Assembly (NCBI GenBank): GCA_002840905.1
Contig: PHDD01000012.1
Coordinates: 16,144-80,143 of the forward strand
Source of the DNA: Bacteroidetes bacterium HGW-Bacteroidetes-4
GTDB lineage: Bacteria; Bacteroidota; Bacteroidia; Bacteroidales; SZUA-534
Length of the DNA: 64,000 nucleotides
Direction of reading: 5' to 3'
The first letter of the stretch is position 1; each line of letters starts with the position of its first letter. Shown here piece after piece: positions 9,668-19,878 of the stretch. A program made the position numbers and the translations under genes. The notes beneath the pieces were generated by a model that was given only the letters and a program-made list of their open reading frames with translations, was not told the origin of the DNA and searched no databases.

Positions 9668-10372
9668 TTACTCTACACGCTCGTTATAATATAAATCTAC
9701 TTTTTTACCGAAACGTTTAAAATATTGCGTTCCATGTCCGTTTTTAATGCAATCAATCAATTCCTGATTATCGGGTTCAAACAGCATCCCTGAAATAATT
9801 CCGTTGGGAATGAATTTAAAAAAATCGCGATGCAGAATAGATGAAGGGCCCGTAAAAGCTACTGTTGCGTCAGTATTTATGTTTGAAATAATCTGATTAA
9901 ATGTATTGTTAGCCAAAGTAGTTGCACTCATGATTACCAGATCCGCTTTTTTAAGCCAGCAGGCTTGTTCTGCCATTGGGGTTAAAGCCTTATCATTTTT
10001 ATTGTGATCGAAAACAATGGGTTTGATGCCCCATTCCTGATAACGTTTTAATAAAGGTTTAAAGTAACCAATCATTACAATTTGCTTAAAACTATACGCA
10101 TTCAATTGTTCTACAAACGACGAAGTGGGTAAATGGCTGTAACGACGGTTTAACAAGGCATTTAAATAGCAGACATAGAGCAGGCGGTGCGTATTCTCAT
10201 TGAGATTAAGGGCTGATGGAATGTTTACCGGCAAAACATCGATGGTATGCCCACATACACCACAATAACCATCACTTAGTTCTGCTATTGCATATTTTTC
10301 ACCAATAAAAAACTGATTTACTCTTTTTGATTCATAGCCGATAGTTTCTAAATAATATGCAAGAGGATCCAT
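9668..10372 (-). CDS. DUF364 / putative heavy-metal chelation family protein
   Basis: 234 residues. The C-terminal half has the Rossmann-like layout of DUF364: KQIVMIGYFKPLLKR, then KADLVIMSATTLANNTFNQI, then VAFTGPSSILHRDFF. These proteins occur with metal or cofactor handling genes and are thought to bind a metal complex, without proof. It is the last gene of a leftward run, 7 bp after the glycosyltransferase. An N-terminal C-x2-C (GYCGVCG) is present. Confidence 0.7.
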   Translation of the reverse strand: MDPLAYYLETIGYESKRVNQFFIGEKYAIAELSDGYCGVCGHTIDVLPVNIPSALNLNENTHRLLYVCYLNALLNRRYSHLPTSSFVEQLNAYSFKQIVMIGYFKPLLKRYQEWGIKPIVFDHNKNDKALTPMAEQACWLKKADLVIMSATTLANNTFNQIISNINTDATVAFTGPSSILHRDFFKFIPNGIISGMLFEPDNQELIDCIKNGHGTQYFKRFGKKVDLYYNERVE

Positions 10373-10379
10373 GGGTTAA

Positions 10380-11504
10380 TTATTTATTTAATAGCGATTG
10401 ATAAAGACCAAGCACCTTTTTGGCAACCACATCGTTTTCAAAATTCTTTATGTGCTCACTTCCTTTTTCAATTAATTCCTGTGCATAGTTTTTATTACCA
10501 ATTATTTTAACAATTCCTTCGGCAATTGAAGCGGGTTCTTTGGGATTGCATAAAAAAGCTCCGGCGCCGGCTGCTTCGGGCATCGATGAACAATTTGACG
10601 TAATTACCGGGGTTTTGCTCCAAAGCGCTTCAATTACCGGAATGCCAAATCCTTCATAAACCGAGGGATAAATAAAAACCGAAGCTTTTTGGTACAAGGC
10701 GGGTAAATCTTTATATAAAACCTGAGGAGCAAATACGATGCGTTCTTCCAGTTTTTTTTCTTTTAAATATGCTTTTATTTTTTTCAAATAAGAATTTCCC
10801 TTTCCAACAACTACCAGAGGCAGTTTAATGGTTTCAGGAAGCAATTCAATAGCTTTAATCAGATTTAACAGGTTTTTACGCTCAATAATTGAACCTACAA
10901 AAAGCATAAACTGGCTGGGTAGCTGATAGGGAAGCAATACATTCATAATTTCGTTGTCACTTAAAGCCTGTTTAAATTGCTCGTGACACGATTGGTAAAT
11001 AACCTCAATTTTTGATTCCGGAGTACCGTAGTATTTAATGATGTCGTTTTTTGTACTTTGACTAACTGCTATAATTTTATCGGCATTTTTGCAGGCGTAG
11101 GAAAACTTAAAATCATAAATCATGCGATCGAAAAACGAAAAATCGTTTGGATAAGTTTTATAAATTAAATCGTGTATGGTTACCACCGATTTAACGCCTG
11201 ATTTTTTTATTCCCAGTGGCAATTCGTGCGATAATCCATGAAAAATATCAAGTTTTAACTGCTTTATCATTCGCACTGAGCTAACCGATCGCCAATAAGC
11301 TTTATACCTTGTTTTTGGTGTAACAGTGTAATAGGGTTCTTTGAAAAAATCACGGGAATCGTTGTGGTATTTTTTTTTTGGGGTAAACAGGTACAATTCG
11401 TGTACAGGTGCTACTTGATTTATGCCACTAACCAGGGTACGGCTGTAATTTCCTAAACCCGTAAAATTATTGAATAGCCTTTTGGCATCGAATCCTATTT
11501 TCAT
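10380..11504 (-). CDS. GT4-type glycosyltransferase
   Basis: 374-residue GT-B fold enzyme of the GT4 (glycosyltransferase group 1) family. The N-terminal domain opens with MKIGFDAKRLFNNFTGLGNY, a glycine loop for the acceptor; the C-terminal nucleotide-sugar domain has FVGSIIERKNL, VVVGKGNSYL and the EGFGIPVIEALWSKTPVIT element with the two catalytic glutamates. It probably adds a hexose to a surface glycan, but the substrate cannot be read. In a run with DUF4159 and DUF364 genes rather than in a polysaccharide cluster. Confidence 0.88.
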   Translation of the reverse strand: MKIGFDAKRLFNNFTGLGNYSRTLVSGINQVAPVHELYLFTPKKKYHNDSRDFFKEPYYTVTPKTRYKAYWRSVSSVRMIKQLKLDIFHGLSHELPLGIKKSGVKSVVTIHDLIYKTYPNDFSFFDRMIYDFKFSYACKNADKIIAVSQSTKNDIIKYYGTPESKIEVIYQSCHEQFKQALSDNEIMNVLLPYQLPSQFMLFVGSIIERKNLLNLIKAIELLPETIKLPLVVVGKGNSYLKKIKAYLKEKKLEERIVFAPQVLYKDLPALYQKASVFIYPSVYEGFGIPVIEALWSKTPVITSNCSSMPEAAGAGAFLCNPKEPASIAEGIVKIIGNKNYAQELIEKGSEHIKNFENDVVAKKVLGLYQSLLNK

Positions 11505-11513
11505 TGTTGTGTG

Positions 11514-12173
11514 TTATGGATTATCGGTAAAAACAAAACTAATTATGTTAGCGCCCATTTTTAGAGCTTCCAAATGTTTTTCGGGTGAGTCGTTATGAAC
11601 AGAGGGATCTTCCCAGCCATCGCCCAAATCACATTCGTAGGTGTAAAAACAAACCAGACGGTTTTTGTAAATAAGTCCAAAGCCTTGTGGAGGTTTATTA
11701 TCGTGCTCATGAACTTTGGGAAGACCATTGGCAAAAGGAAAAACTTTGTGGTAAATGGGATGGTTAAAAGGGAGTTCTACAAAATCGAGTTCAGGAAAAA
11801 CTTTTTTCATTTCGCGCCGCACAAATTTATCCATTCCATAATTGTCGTCGATATGTAAAAAACCTCCCGATTCCAGGTAAAGTCTTAAATTTTTGACAGC
11901 CGATTCACTAAAAACCACATTTCCATGGCCTGTCATGTGAATAAAAGGCAGTCCAAAAATATCGCGACTGGTAACGGCAACGGTTACCGGTTCAGGATTT
12001 ATGTTGGTATTTAATTGCTGATTGCAAAAATTAATCAGGTTGGGCAGGGAGGTGGGATTCGAATACCAATCGCCTCCACCATCATATTTTAAAAGCCCCA
12101 GCTTTACCGTTTGTGCCTCGAGCAAGCATACCAAACTTAGAAACAATAAAAGCAACCCAGCCCGTTTATTCAT
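11514..12173 (-). CDS. DUF4159 domain secreted protein
   Basis: 219 residues with a signal peptide (AGLLLLFLSLVCLLEAQ) followed by the DUF4159 domain: VKLGLLKYDGGGDWYSN, IHMTGHGNVVFSES, GGFLHIDDNYGMD and the late VCFYTYECDLGDGWED. The fold is glutamine-amidotransferase/Rossmann-like without a nucleophile. Function unknown; usually encoded near BatA or MoxR genes. It overlaps the rsmE stop by 8 bp, showing co-transcription. Confidence 0.8.
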   Translation of the reverse strand: MNKRAGLLLLFLSLVCLLEAQTVKLGLLKYDGGGDWYSNPTSLPNLINFCNQQLNTNINPEPVTVAVTSRDIFGLPFIHMTGHGNVVFSESAVKNLRLYLESGGFLHIDDNYGMDKFVRREMKKVFPELDFVELPFNHPIYHKVFPFANGLPKVHEHDNKPPQGFGLIYKNRLVCFYTYECDLGDGWEDPSVHNDSPEKHLEALKMGANIISFVFTDNP

Positions 12174-12870
12174 CTTTAATTAAATTTACGGTATGGCAGG
12201 CAACAATGGCTGCAGTTTCTGTTCGTAGGCGACTCTTGCCCAGATGCACTTCTTCGAAACCTGAATTTTTTGCCAGCGCAATTTCTTCGGGAGAAAAATC
12301 GCCCTCAGGTCCAATTAAAATGGTAAACTGGTTCTGATTTGCCAGTTTCGATTTAAGCGATGGTTTGGGCGCATCAATGCAATGGGCAATCAGTTTTTTA
12401 CCATCTCCAGAGTTTTTTATAAAATCGCTGAATTTGGTCATTGGATTAATAACCGGAAGGTAAGCCTTTATAGATTGTTTCATGGCTGAAAGTACAATTT
12501 TTTCAAGCCGTTCAATCTTTATGGTTTTTCGCTCTGAGCGCTGACAAAGCAGGGGGGTAACCTGATCAACTCCAATTTCAACCGCTTTTTCCAAAAACCA
12601 TTCAAAGCGGTCTAAACTTTTGGTGGGAGCAATGGCCAAATGCAATGAGTAGTTTTTTCTGCCGAATTGTTCAATCTTTTCTATAACCCGAATCATACAG
12701 CGCTTAGGGTCGGGCTCGTCAATAATTCCGTAATATAAACCGCCCTGACCATCTATCATACAAACCTCATCGCCGGTTTCCATCCGTAGAACTTTAACGG
12801 CGTGTTTCGATTCTTCTTCGCTAAGTTGATAGGTTATTTTTTGGATACCCGGGGTATAAAATACTTGCAT
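12166..12870 (-). CDS. rsmE: 16S rRNA (uracil-1498-N3)-methyltransferase
   Basis: About 234 residues from the ATG at 12870 (MQVFYTPGI), preferred over the ATG three codons upstream because family members begin at this point. SPOUT methyltransferase using SAM to methylate U1498 of 16S rRNA. Visible: N-terminal PUA-like RNA-binding part, CQRSERKTIKIERL, the SAM knot ILIGPEGDFSPEEI and LGKSRLRTETAAI near the C-terminus. First gene of the leftward run 12870-9668. Confidence 0.94.
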   Translation of the reverse strand: MQVFYTPGIQKITYQLSEEESKHAVKVLRMETGDEVCMIDGQGGLYYGIIDEPDPKRCMIRVIEKIEQFGRKNYSLHLAIAPTKSLDRFEWFLEKAVEIGVDQVTPLLCQRSERKTIKIERLEKIVLSAMKQSIKAYLPVINPMTKFSDFIKNSGDGKKLIAHCIDAPKPSLKSKLANQNQFTILIGPEGDFSPEEIALAKNSGFEEVHLGKSRLRTETAAIVACHTVNLIKDE

Positions 12871-12983
12871 AAATACCATTTTAAAAAGGGTAAAGATAAA
12901 AAGTTTATAGAAATAGCGAAAGTTAGTTTTCTGTCGTAAAAAATGGGCTAAAGATTCTACTTTTGTTTAAAAAAATAAATCAA

Positions 12984-13478
12984 ATGGTTAAAATTGGTTT
13001 ACTCTCTGACACCCATGCATATATAGATGATTCAATTATAAAATTTATGGAACCGGTCGATCAAATTTGGCATGCTGGCGATGTTGGCAATGTTAAAGTT
13101 TTGGAGCAATTGCAATTATTTAAACCGGTAACTGCTGTTTACGGTAACATCGACGACCATTTATTGCGTAGCGAATTGCCCGAATTTGTTTCATTTAAGG
13201 TTGAAGGAGTTCAGGTTTTAATGACTCATATTGGAGGTTATCCCGGAAAATATACTCCAGGAATTAAAAAATTATTGCTTGAGCACAAACCACAACTTTT
13301 TGTTTCGGGGCATTCGCATATTTTAAAAGTGCAGTTCGATAAACAATTGCAATGCCTGCATATGAATCCCGGTGCTGCGGGTATTTCGGGTTTTCATCAA
13401 TTCCGTACCATGCTTAGGTTTACTATCGACAATACTCAGATTAAAGATTTGGAAGTCTGGGAACTACCCCGAAAATAA
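12984..13478 (+). CDS. YfcE-type metallophosphoesterase
   Basis: About 164 residues from the ATG at 12984 (MVKIGLLSDTHAY); the TTG 21 bp earlier overlaps a TACTTTTG -7-like promoter element (12958-12965) and is not a good start. Calcineurin-like phosphodiesterase of the YfcE/MJ0936 group, with the metal ligands in LLSDTHAY, WHAGDVGN, YGNIDDH, THIGG and SGHSHI. The physiological substrate is unknown. Single gene, convergent with the large secreted protein gene. Confidence 0.88.
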   Translation: MVKIGLLSDTHAYIDDSIIKFMEPVDQIWHAGDVGNVKVLEQLQLFKPVTAVYGNIDDHLLRSELPEFVSFKVEGVQVLMTHIGGYPGKYTPGIKKLLLEHKPQLFVSGHSHILKVQFDKQLQCLHMNPGAAGISGFHQFRTMLRFTIDNTQIKDLEVWELPRK

Positions 13479-13497
13479 ATTTTTGTTTATACAATAC

Positions 13498-16400
13498 TTA
13501 ATTATATTCTTCATACTTTTCGTAATCCAAATTCTCGTCTAACTCTGATTCTTCAACCTGCTCACCGCTCAGGTGTTTCAGGAAATCATCGCGTCGTTTT
13601 TTGTTCGATAAAAAGAACACATAGGAGGCTTCACCCCGGTTTACTTTTAGTTTTCGGTCGCTTCCTTTAATATCAGCAATAACATTATTAAATCCGGCCT
13701 CAGAACTGTATGCCTGCATCAAGCCACGTTTATAATAGAAAAAGTACCAATGGTTTTCGCTGAATTCAAGGTAGAGCGTAAAGCTGTCGCCGCTCCTTCG
13801 TCGCTCAACTTCGAGATTCCCTTTTACCTTTCGGTTTAACTGGGTTCCCAGTATGTTTGCAATTCCCAAATCGCCTTTCGATTGCCAGGCCGAAGCTGTT
13901 TTGTTCCAAACCAGATCCAAATCGGTAAAAACAAAGGTGCTGGCTAATGTTTTGGGTACCTGTTTAACTGTTCCAAAAATTGCCTGCTCTTTTAACATGT
14001 TGTCGGCCTCTTTATAATTGAGCAATTCCTTTACGGCCCTTGTGTAGGTTCTGCTTTTTAAATTTACCGGTTTCAAACCATTCATGCTTGCCAGGGTGTC
14101 GCTGATAAACTTTATGGATGCTTCCGGAAAAAAGAAATCGAGCGTCATCAGTACTTCCAGGTTTAGCTTATCATCGGGTATTATGTAGTTCGCATTTCCT
14201 TTGGTTTGAATTTTAACTTGTCCCAGATTTGCTGTTAAATCAATGTGCCCCTCTCCGTAGATGTTACAAAAGTTTTTATGCATACTAAGCAAATTGCCGG
14301 TTGTGTCGTTATTCATCAATTTTTCCATTTGGGCAATTTTGTATTTTTTCTCTTTGTTATCGAAGGTTAAAAAACCTTCAGCAGTGGCTACTGCCAGGTT
14401 GCTATATCTTTTACGGGGCGAAACAAAGGCCGGAAACACATGAACCGAATCGGTGGCAAACATAGCTCCTGAGACCAAGAAACTTTCGTTTATATCTTTT
14501 AAAGGTTGTTCCAGGGGAATGTAAATATTTTTGGGATCGATTTCGGTTTCAAATTTCAACCAGTTTTCTTCTATTTGGTTGCATTCGTGATTTATGCGTG
14601 CTGCGCCATCGAAATAAAGCAATGGATTTTGGGCTTTGAGCAACACATCGCCCTGATAAGCAAATGCCGGCGAAAGACTAAAATCTTCAATTCCTTTAAT
14701 TTTTCCCTTGGCAAAAGTTTGTCCCAGTGAATCAACTGCAATCAGATCAAAATTTATGGGGAATTGCCTTCCCACTTCATCCAGGTAAAGGTATTTTCCA
14801 TTTCCCTGGTACCTTTTTCGCGAACTGATATTTAGGGTTGCCGATTCGAACCTGTGGTACCGGGTTTCGGTATTTGCAAGTATCTCAGCTTTTTTTAAAG
14901 TGCGCATTTTTGCCAAAGGTTCAATGGTTACCTCGCCTTCGAATGGAAAAATATGGGCATCGGCCACATCAATGTATTTTACCTCGTGGGCATGGAGTAT
15001 GTTTGCCGATAAATCGAAATCGGTTAAGGGTGATATCCAATTTAGCGAATCCTGACCGGAATGTTGCGAAACAAAGAGTGAGCCTTTTGTATCTAAACCT
15101 GCATCTTGTCGTGTTACAATTCGGTTTTTTCCCTGTTCAAAAACCTGGACGGTGTTGGGAGTAGCCAACTGCATGGTTTTATCGTCCATTTTCCAGATGA
15201 ATTTTTCAACATAAGCCTGATACAGGTTTTCAGGTAAATCTACTTTTGATGAGCCGGTATTCGATTTAAATTCGGATTCCATCTTTAAAAAATCGACTTT
15301 TGCATTGATGTTTTGTGTAGCCAATGCCAGCATGTCAGGATTCACCGATTTTAATTCAAATTCGGCTGTGTCGGAATAAAAACGGTCGGCTTTAAAAGTA
15401 AATTTATCGGAAGTGAGCGTACCGTTGCTGTAACTGTTTTTACCCGATCCAACAAGCTCTTTGGGTGTGTAGATTAAGGTACCTTTGTGACTCGATTTTC
15501 GGGTGAACATGGTAAAATCCTGCTCCAGGGTGTTTGCCGTTAACTCATCGTGGTATGGCATCCAATGAACATAAACTTGTTGCGCAACAACATTGGGATA
15601 TTGAACCGCCTGGTTTTGGCGGGCGATGGTAAATTCGGTGGTTTTTGCATTGGCCGAATCGGGATAGAAAATAAAATTGTTTGAAGCTATCTGCGATGTC
15701 AGGTAAGTCATTTTTCCATTGCCACGCAATCCACTGTTGCTGAGATTAACGTCGGCATAATATTGTCCTTTTCCTTTAAACAGGGGCAATCCATTGTCGG
15801 GAGTATTGTAGTGAAAACCCAAAGAGTTGTCTTGTTGCAATACCAGGGGTTGTTTAATTACAGGGAAAATGTCGGCTGAATGTAATTCTCCTTCGTAGCC
15901 CATTCCTTCGGTAGAGAAGTTATTTAAACTGTCGATGACATAAGGATACACTTTGTAGAAAAATTTATCGCGGGTGTATTTTCCATTTTGAATGTATTTG
16001 TCGTCGTAATAAACGTACGAGTCATTTTTACTGGCAAAAATCGGGTATTGCGGAAAATGCTTAACCCCCGATTTATTGTTGGGATCGTCAATAATTAAAT
16101 CGCCGGTTACTTCTTCAATAACGTTTTCTACATTAGCCAGAACCTGTTGTCCCCAATTGTCGACACCCGATTTTACTTTTATTGAAAGGGAATCTACTTT
16201 ATTGAGTACAATTTTAAAACTATCGTATTTAAATTGAAAATTATCGCCATGGTACGTGAAGTAACCGGCCTGAATAATTCCACCAAAATCGAAATCGCGG
16301 TTCTTTTTTAACAGAATTTCCTGATTTTTTGGATAAAATATAACATTCTGGCTATCGCTCAAGTTGATTTTAGGAACGCCCTTAATGGCCAAATCCATAT

Positions 16401-18081
16401 TTTTTAGATTAAGAACGGCATTGTTATCGGGTGCTGTTGTTCTCGATTCAAATTGAATCAGGTCGTAATCGCTTTTACCGACAATGGCATCAAGGTATTT
16501 GTATAGTTTGGGTTTTAACGTGCAATATTCTGTTTCAAAATCATAATCCACGATTCCGGTGTAGGTAAGTTCAATTAGCAGCCGTTTAACGGGAGTTAAC
16601 GGCAGGCGCATAAATTTTGCCAGGTCTTCGGCATAAAACGATTCGGTTTGGTTACGTTTGGAAAAGCTTCGCAAATTTACATAGGGATGAACCTGTTCGA
16701 GTCCCATAATTTCGTAGAAACGTGCTGCACTAAAAAAATCGGCCGATTCGAACATGGCCACATTCAACGATGAACCACGTAACATGGTAAATTCAATGTA
16801 AGTATCATCCATTAGCCATTTCAGAAGCTCAAAATCCATTTCAATTTTGTGGTACCCATCGTAATACGGACTGCGCGACATGTTTTCAGGATTTTTGTCA
16901 CGAATCAGGTTAACTTCACGATTGTTGTGGTAATAGCGGAAAAGTAATCCCGGATGGTAAATGGAATCTTCAGCAATGTACATGCTGATTTTTGCATTAC
17001 GCGAAACAATGTCACTTTCCGACAAGGTGTAATAGAGCGCATAAGTTCTCATGAATACCTGTTTTTCGATAATGGTATCACCATCAACCACCAATTCTAC
17101 GTCGCGGTATAGCGAAAGGGTGGCATAGTTTTCTTTATTTCCGGTTCCAATAAGTTTAGCCCCTTGCATCGAGAAACCACCTTTGTAATCGATGTCGGTA
17201 AAAATTCCTTTAATCTCAAAAAGTGATTCTTTCGATTCAAACCTTGGATAACTCAGCCGTTCGGGCGAAGTAACTTCAACAACTTTGTCAGTCAGGGTTC
17301 CCAATAAAGGGTAATCGAAATAGTTTTTATTGTAAAAGCGAACCTGCTCAATGCTATAGTACGATTTATTCATGGGAAAACGGTAACTGTCCATCTCGGC
17401 CCAGGCTGTGTCGCGTCCCAACCCCGATTTTTCCCAGTAAACTTTTGCTTTTTCACCTTTCCATTCGTTGGTAATTGGATAAAAACTACCCGAGGTTTCA
17501 TGAATCTGTATGCTATCGTTCCTTAGTTTTCCGGTTAAATTAACTTGTTCGAACCGGTAGGAAATGGTGTCGTTTTCGAATAAAATTTTGTAATTGTCGT
17601 TGTTTGCATACCATTTTATACTGGGAGAATAATAAACAGCATTTTCTTTTATCAGGTATATTGAACTGTTTATAAATGACGAAATATCGCTGAGCTTTCC
17701 ATTTTTTACTGTTGCCAGATGTATTAATGCCTGTTCCCAATGGTCATAGTTTACCGAATCAATTTTGTATTCATAAAAGGTTAAAAGCGCCTGAATGTAA
17801 TCATAAAAATGAGGAAAATTTCGGGCATTTCGCTTTAACATCAGGTTGGCCACTTCATATATTTTTTCCTGTTGGGCTTTTGAAAAACCTCCCTCAAGCC
17901 AAGGTTCTTCGAATTGACTTAATAAGTCTTTACCCATATTGTAGTTGGTATTACTGCGGGCAAAGAGTTCATTCATTTCATCGAGGAAGGCTTCGGGTTC
18001 GGCAGAAAATTCGGTAAACCTTTGAGCACTCAGGCTAAACGAAAACACAAAAAGAAAAATTAATACCGCGAAATTTCTCAT
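13498..18081 (-). CDS. Very large secreted protein, unknown function
   Basis: 1,527 residues from the ATG at 18081, where a signal peptide begins (MRNFAVLIFLFVFSFSLSA, cut before QRF); the frame is open 14 codons further into prmA, but that start would lack an export signal. No family is recognised. The sequence is uniformly beta-rich and full of short repeated ideas such as GKGQYYADVNL, GNGKMTYLTS, GNGKYLYLDEV, which suggests a long beta-structure. It ends in an acidic tail (EESELDENLDYEKYEEY). Last gene of the tmk-tpiA-prmA run, 14 bp after prmA. Probably conserved in related Bacteroidota given its maintained length. Confidence 0.8.
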   Translation of the reverse strand: MRNFAVLIFLFVFSFSLSAQRFTEFSAEPEAFLDEMNELFARSNTNYNMGKDLLSQFEEPWLEGGFSKAQQEKIYEVANLMLKRNARNFPHFYDYIQALLTFYEYKIDSVNYDHWEQALIHLATVKNGKLSDISSFINSSIYLIKENAVYYSPSIKWYANNDNYKILFENDTISYRFEQVNLTGKLRNDSIQIHETSGSFYPITNEWKGEKAKVYWEKSGLGRDTAWAEMDSYRFPMNKSYYSIEQVRFYNKNYFDYPLLGTLTDKVVEVTSPERLSYPRFESKESLFEIKGIFTDIDYKGGFSMQGAKLIGTGNKENYATLSLYRDVELVVDGDTIIEKQVFMRTYALYYTLSESDIVSRNAKISMYIAEDSIYHPGLLFRYYHNNREVNLIRDKNPENMSRSPYYDGYHKIEMDFELLKWLMDDTYIEFTMLRGSSLNVAMFESADFFSAARFYEIMGLEQVHPYVNLRSFSKRNQTESFYAEDLAKFMRLPLTPVKRLLIELTYTGIVDYDFETEYCTLKPKLYKYLDAIVGKSDYDLIQFESRTTAPDNNAVLNLKNMDLAIKGVPKINLSDSQNVIFYPKNQEILLKKNRDFDFGGIIQAGYFTYHGDNFQFKYDSFKIVLNKVDSLSIKVKSGVDNWGQQVLANVENVIEEVTGDLIIDDPNNKSGVKHFPQYPIFASKNDSYVYYDDKYIQNGKYTRDKFFYKVYPYVIDSLNNFSTEGMGYEGELHSADIFPVIKQPLVLQQDNSLGFHYNTPDNGLPLFKGKGQYYADVNLSNSGLRGNGKMTYLTSQIASNNFIFYPDSANAKTTEFTIARQNQAVQYPNVVAQQVYVHWMPYHDELTANTLEQDFTMFTRKSSHKGTLIYTPKELVGSGKNSYSNGTLTSDKFTFKADRFYSDTAEFELKSVNPDMLALATQNINAKVDFLKMESEFKSNTGSSKVDLPENLYQAYVEKFIWKMDDKTMQLATPNTVQVFEQGKNRIVTRQDAGLDTKGSLFVSQHSGQDSLNWISPLTDFDLSANILHAHEVKYIDVADAHIFPFEGEVTIEPLAKMRTLKKAEILANTETRYHRFESATLNISSRKRYQGNGKYLYLDEVGRQFPINFDLIAVDSLGQTFAKGKIKGIEDFSLSPAFAYQGDVLLKAQNPLLYFDGAARINHECNQIEENWLKFETEIDPKNIYIPLEQPLKDINESFLVSGAMFATDSVHVFPAFVSPRKRYSNLAVATAEGFLTFDNKEKKYKIAQMEKLMNNDTTGNLLSMHKNFCNIYGEGHIDLTANLGQVKIQTKGNANYIIPDDKLNLEVLMTLDFFFPEASIKFISDTLASMNGLKPVNLKSRTYTRAVKELLNYKEADNMLKEQAIFGTVKQVPKTLASTFVFTDLDLVWNKTASAWQSKGDLGIANILGTQLNRKVKGNLEVERRRSGDSFTLYLEFSENHWYFFYYKRGLMQAYSSEAGFNNVIADIKGSDRKLKVNRGEASYVFFLSNKKRRDDFLKHLSGEQVEESELDENLDYEKYEEYN

Positions 18082-18094
18082 GGAATACGTCGTT

Positions 18095-18937
18095 TTATTC
18101 TGATTTGGTAAACAGTACGGCAACCCAGTTATCCTGTTCCAGATGCTTTTGGTAGTTCATTCTGTGTGTTGTGGCTTTTTCTGTTATTAAAGGCAAATCG
18201 TAGGTGTAAAACCCGCTAAGTAACAAATAATCTCCTTTATTTAAACAATTTATATAAGCTTCCATATCGTTCAGCAATATGTTTCGGTTTATGTTAGCCA
18301 GCACCACATCGAACGTTTTTCCGGAAAGCATTAAGGCATCTCCTTTTACAGCCTGTAAATTGTTTACTTTGTTTAATTGAGCGTTTTCCATCGTATTTTC
18401 AAACGACCATTGATCGACATCAATACCCAATACCGCTGACGCATTTTTTCGGGATGCTAAAATTCCCAGAATTCCGGTACCACATCCCATATCGAGCACA
18501 TTTTTCCCCTTAAAATCCAATTCGAGCATCAATTTTACCATAAGTGCGGTAGTAGCATGATGCCCGGTTCCGAACGACATTTTGGGTTCAATAATTATGT
18601 CGTAGGTGTAATTTTCCGAGGGTTCATGAAAAGGTGCACGAATCCGGCAGGTATTATCGATAATTATGGGCTCAAAGTTTTTTTCCCAGGTGGCATTCCA
18701 GTTTTGAGCAGGTATTGTGTTTGTGGTATATTGTAACGATTCAAAGGTGCTTTTTAATGGTTCAAGCAGCTCATTCATTTCGTCCAAATCAAATTGTTCG
18801 CTGGGTATGTAAGCATTAATTCCTTCTTTGGTATCCGAAAAACTGTCGAATCCCATTTGGCTTAACACTGCAGCTATCATTTCCCGTCCCTGATTATCAA
18901 GAGGTTTAAAAACAAATACGAATTCAAGGTATTCCAT
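18095..18937 (-). CDS. prmA: Ribosomal protein L11 methyltransferase
   Basis: 280 residues. SAM-dependent methyltransferase that trimethylates ribosomal protein L11. The N-terminal recognition domain is followed by IIEPKMSFGTGHHATT, the SAM loop VLDMGCGTGILGI and the catalytic-region motif VLANINRNIL, all diagnostic of PrmA. Sits between tpiA and the large secreted protein gene in a leftward operon. Confidence 0.93.
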   Translation of the reverse strand: MEYLEFVFVFKPLDNQGREMIAAVLSQMGFDSFSDTKEGINAYIPSEQFDLDEMNELLEPLKSTFESLQYTTNTIPAQNWNATWEKNFEPIIIDNTCRIRAPFHEPSENYTYDIIIEPKMSFGTGHHATTALMVKLMLELDFKGKNVLDMGCGTGILGILASRKNASAVLGIDVDQWSFENTMENAQLNKVNNLQAVKGDALMLSGKTFDVVLANINRNILLNDMEAYINCLNKGDYLLLSGFYTYDLPLITEKATTHRMNYQKHLEQDNWVAVLFTKSE

Positions 18938-19020
18938 GCGTTTCTGTTTATTATTTGCTTATCGTGGGTAACTGGTTTTTATTTTACCATTTTCAGGATA
19001 AGCTGATTTAATAAAAATAA

Positions 19021-19050
19021 AAAAAGGTATCTGATTTTCACAGATACCTT
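19021..19050 (-). terminator. Hairpin terminator of tpiA
   Basis: AAGGTATCTG and CAGATACCTT pair around ATTTTCA; the A-run on the plus strand before it gives a T-run on the minus strand, so it ends the tmk-DoxX-tpiA transcript. Confidence 0.75.
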
Positions 19051-19072
19051 ATGAATAGTTATTCACAATTTT

Positions 19073-19828
19073 TTAGAAACCGTTAATTATTCCTAAAAAG
19101 TCGTCAGCAGTTAGCGATGCGCCTCCAATAAGTCCGCCATCCACATCGGGATTGGCAAACAATTCTTTGGCATTCGATGGTTTGCAACTACCGCCGTATA
19201 GAATGGATGTATTTTTGGCTGTTTCACCAAATTTAGCTACCAGCAAATCGCGAATGAATTTATGAACTTCCTGAGCTTGTGCAGGTGAAGCTGTTTTTCC
19301 GGTTCCAATGGCCCAAACCGGTTCGTAGGCAATTACTATTTGCTTATATTCTTCGTCGCTTAAATCGAAAAGAACGGTTTCCAATTGTTTTTTAATTACA
19401 TCAAAATGTTTGTTGGCTTCGCGCTCTTCCAACACTTCGCCCACACAATAGATGGGAGTGAGGTTAAATTCCAATGCTTTTTTAACTTTAATTTTAAGCA
19501 TGTCGTTGGTTTCGCCGTAGTAGGAGCGACGCTCAGAGTGTCCTAAAATTACAAAATCGGCACCAGCGCTCCAGAGCATTTCGGCTGATACTTCGCCGGT
19601 ATAAGCTCCTGAAGTTTCGGTAGCGCAGTTTTGTCCGGCCACCGAAATACGTTCGTTGTTTACCACTTTATTTATTTCAGCAATGTGGGTAAATGGAGGA
19701 GCTACCACAACTTGAACGTTTTTGTCGCCTTTTTCGGCAACAGCTTTATCAATAGCTATGGCTAAATCGATACCTTCCTGATAGGTGGTATTCATTTTCC
19801 AGTTCCCAGCTACAATTTTTTGTCTCAT
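19073..19828 (-). CDS. tpiA: Triose-phosphate isomerase
   Basis: 251 residues, the normal size. Interconverts dihydroxyacetone phosphate and glyceraldehyde 3-phosphate in glycolysis/gluconeogenesis. Catalytic residues are all present: Lys11 in NWKMN, His97 in ILGHSERR, Glu169 in [12 protein letters not shown], plus the phosphate-binding [10 protein letters not shown] and GGLIGGASL loops. Encoded after the BT_3928-type DoxX gene, an order common in Bacteroidota. Confidence 0.97.
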   Translation of the reverse strand: MRQKIVAGNWKMNTTYQEGIDLAIAIDKAVAEKGDKNVQVVVAPPFTHIAEINKVVNNERISVAGQNCATETSGAYTGEVSAEMLWSAGADFVILGHSERRSYYGETNDMLKIKVKKALEFNLTPIYCVGEVLEEREANKHFDVIKKQLETVLFDLSDEEYKQIVIAYEPVWAIGTGKTASPAQAQEVHKFIRDLLVAKFGETAKNTSILYGGSCKPSNAKELFANPDVDGGLIGGASLTADDFLGIINGF

Positions 19829-19878
19829 AATAATTTGTATTTATAAGTGCATAATGTTTTTAAGTTTTTTCGGCCCGT

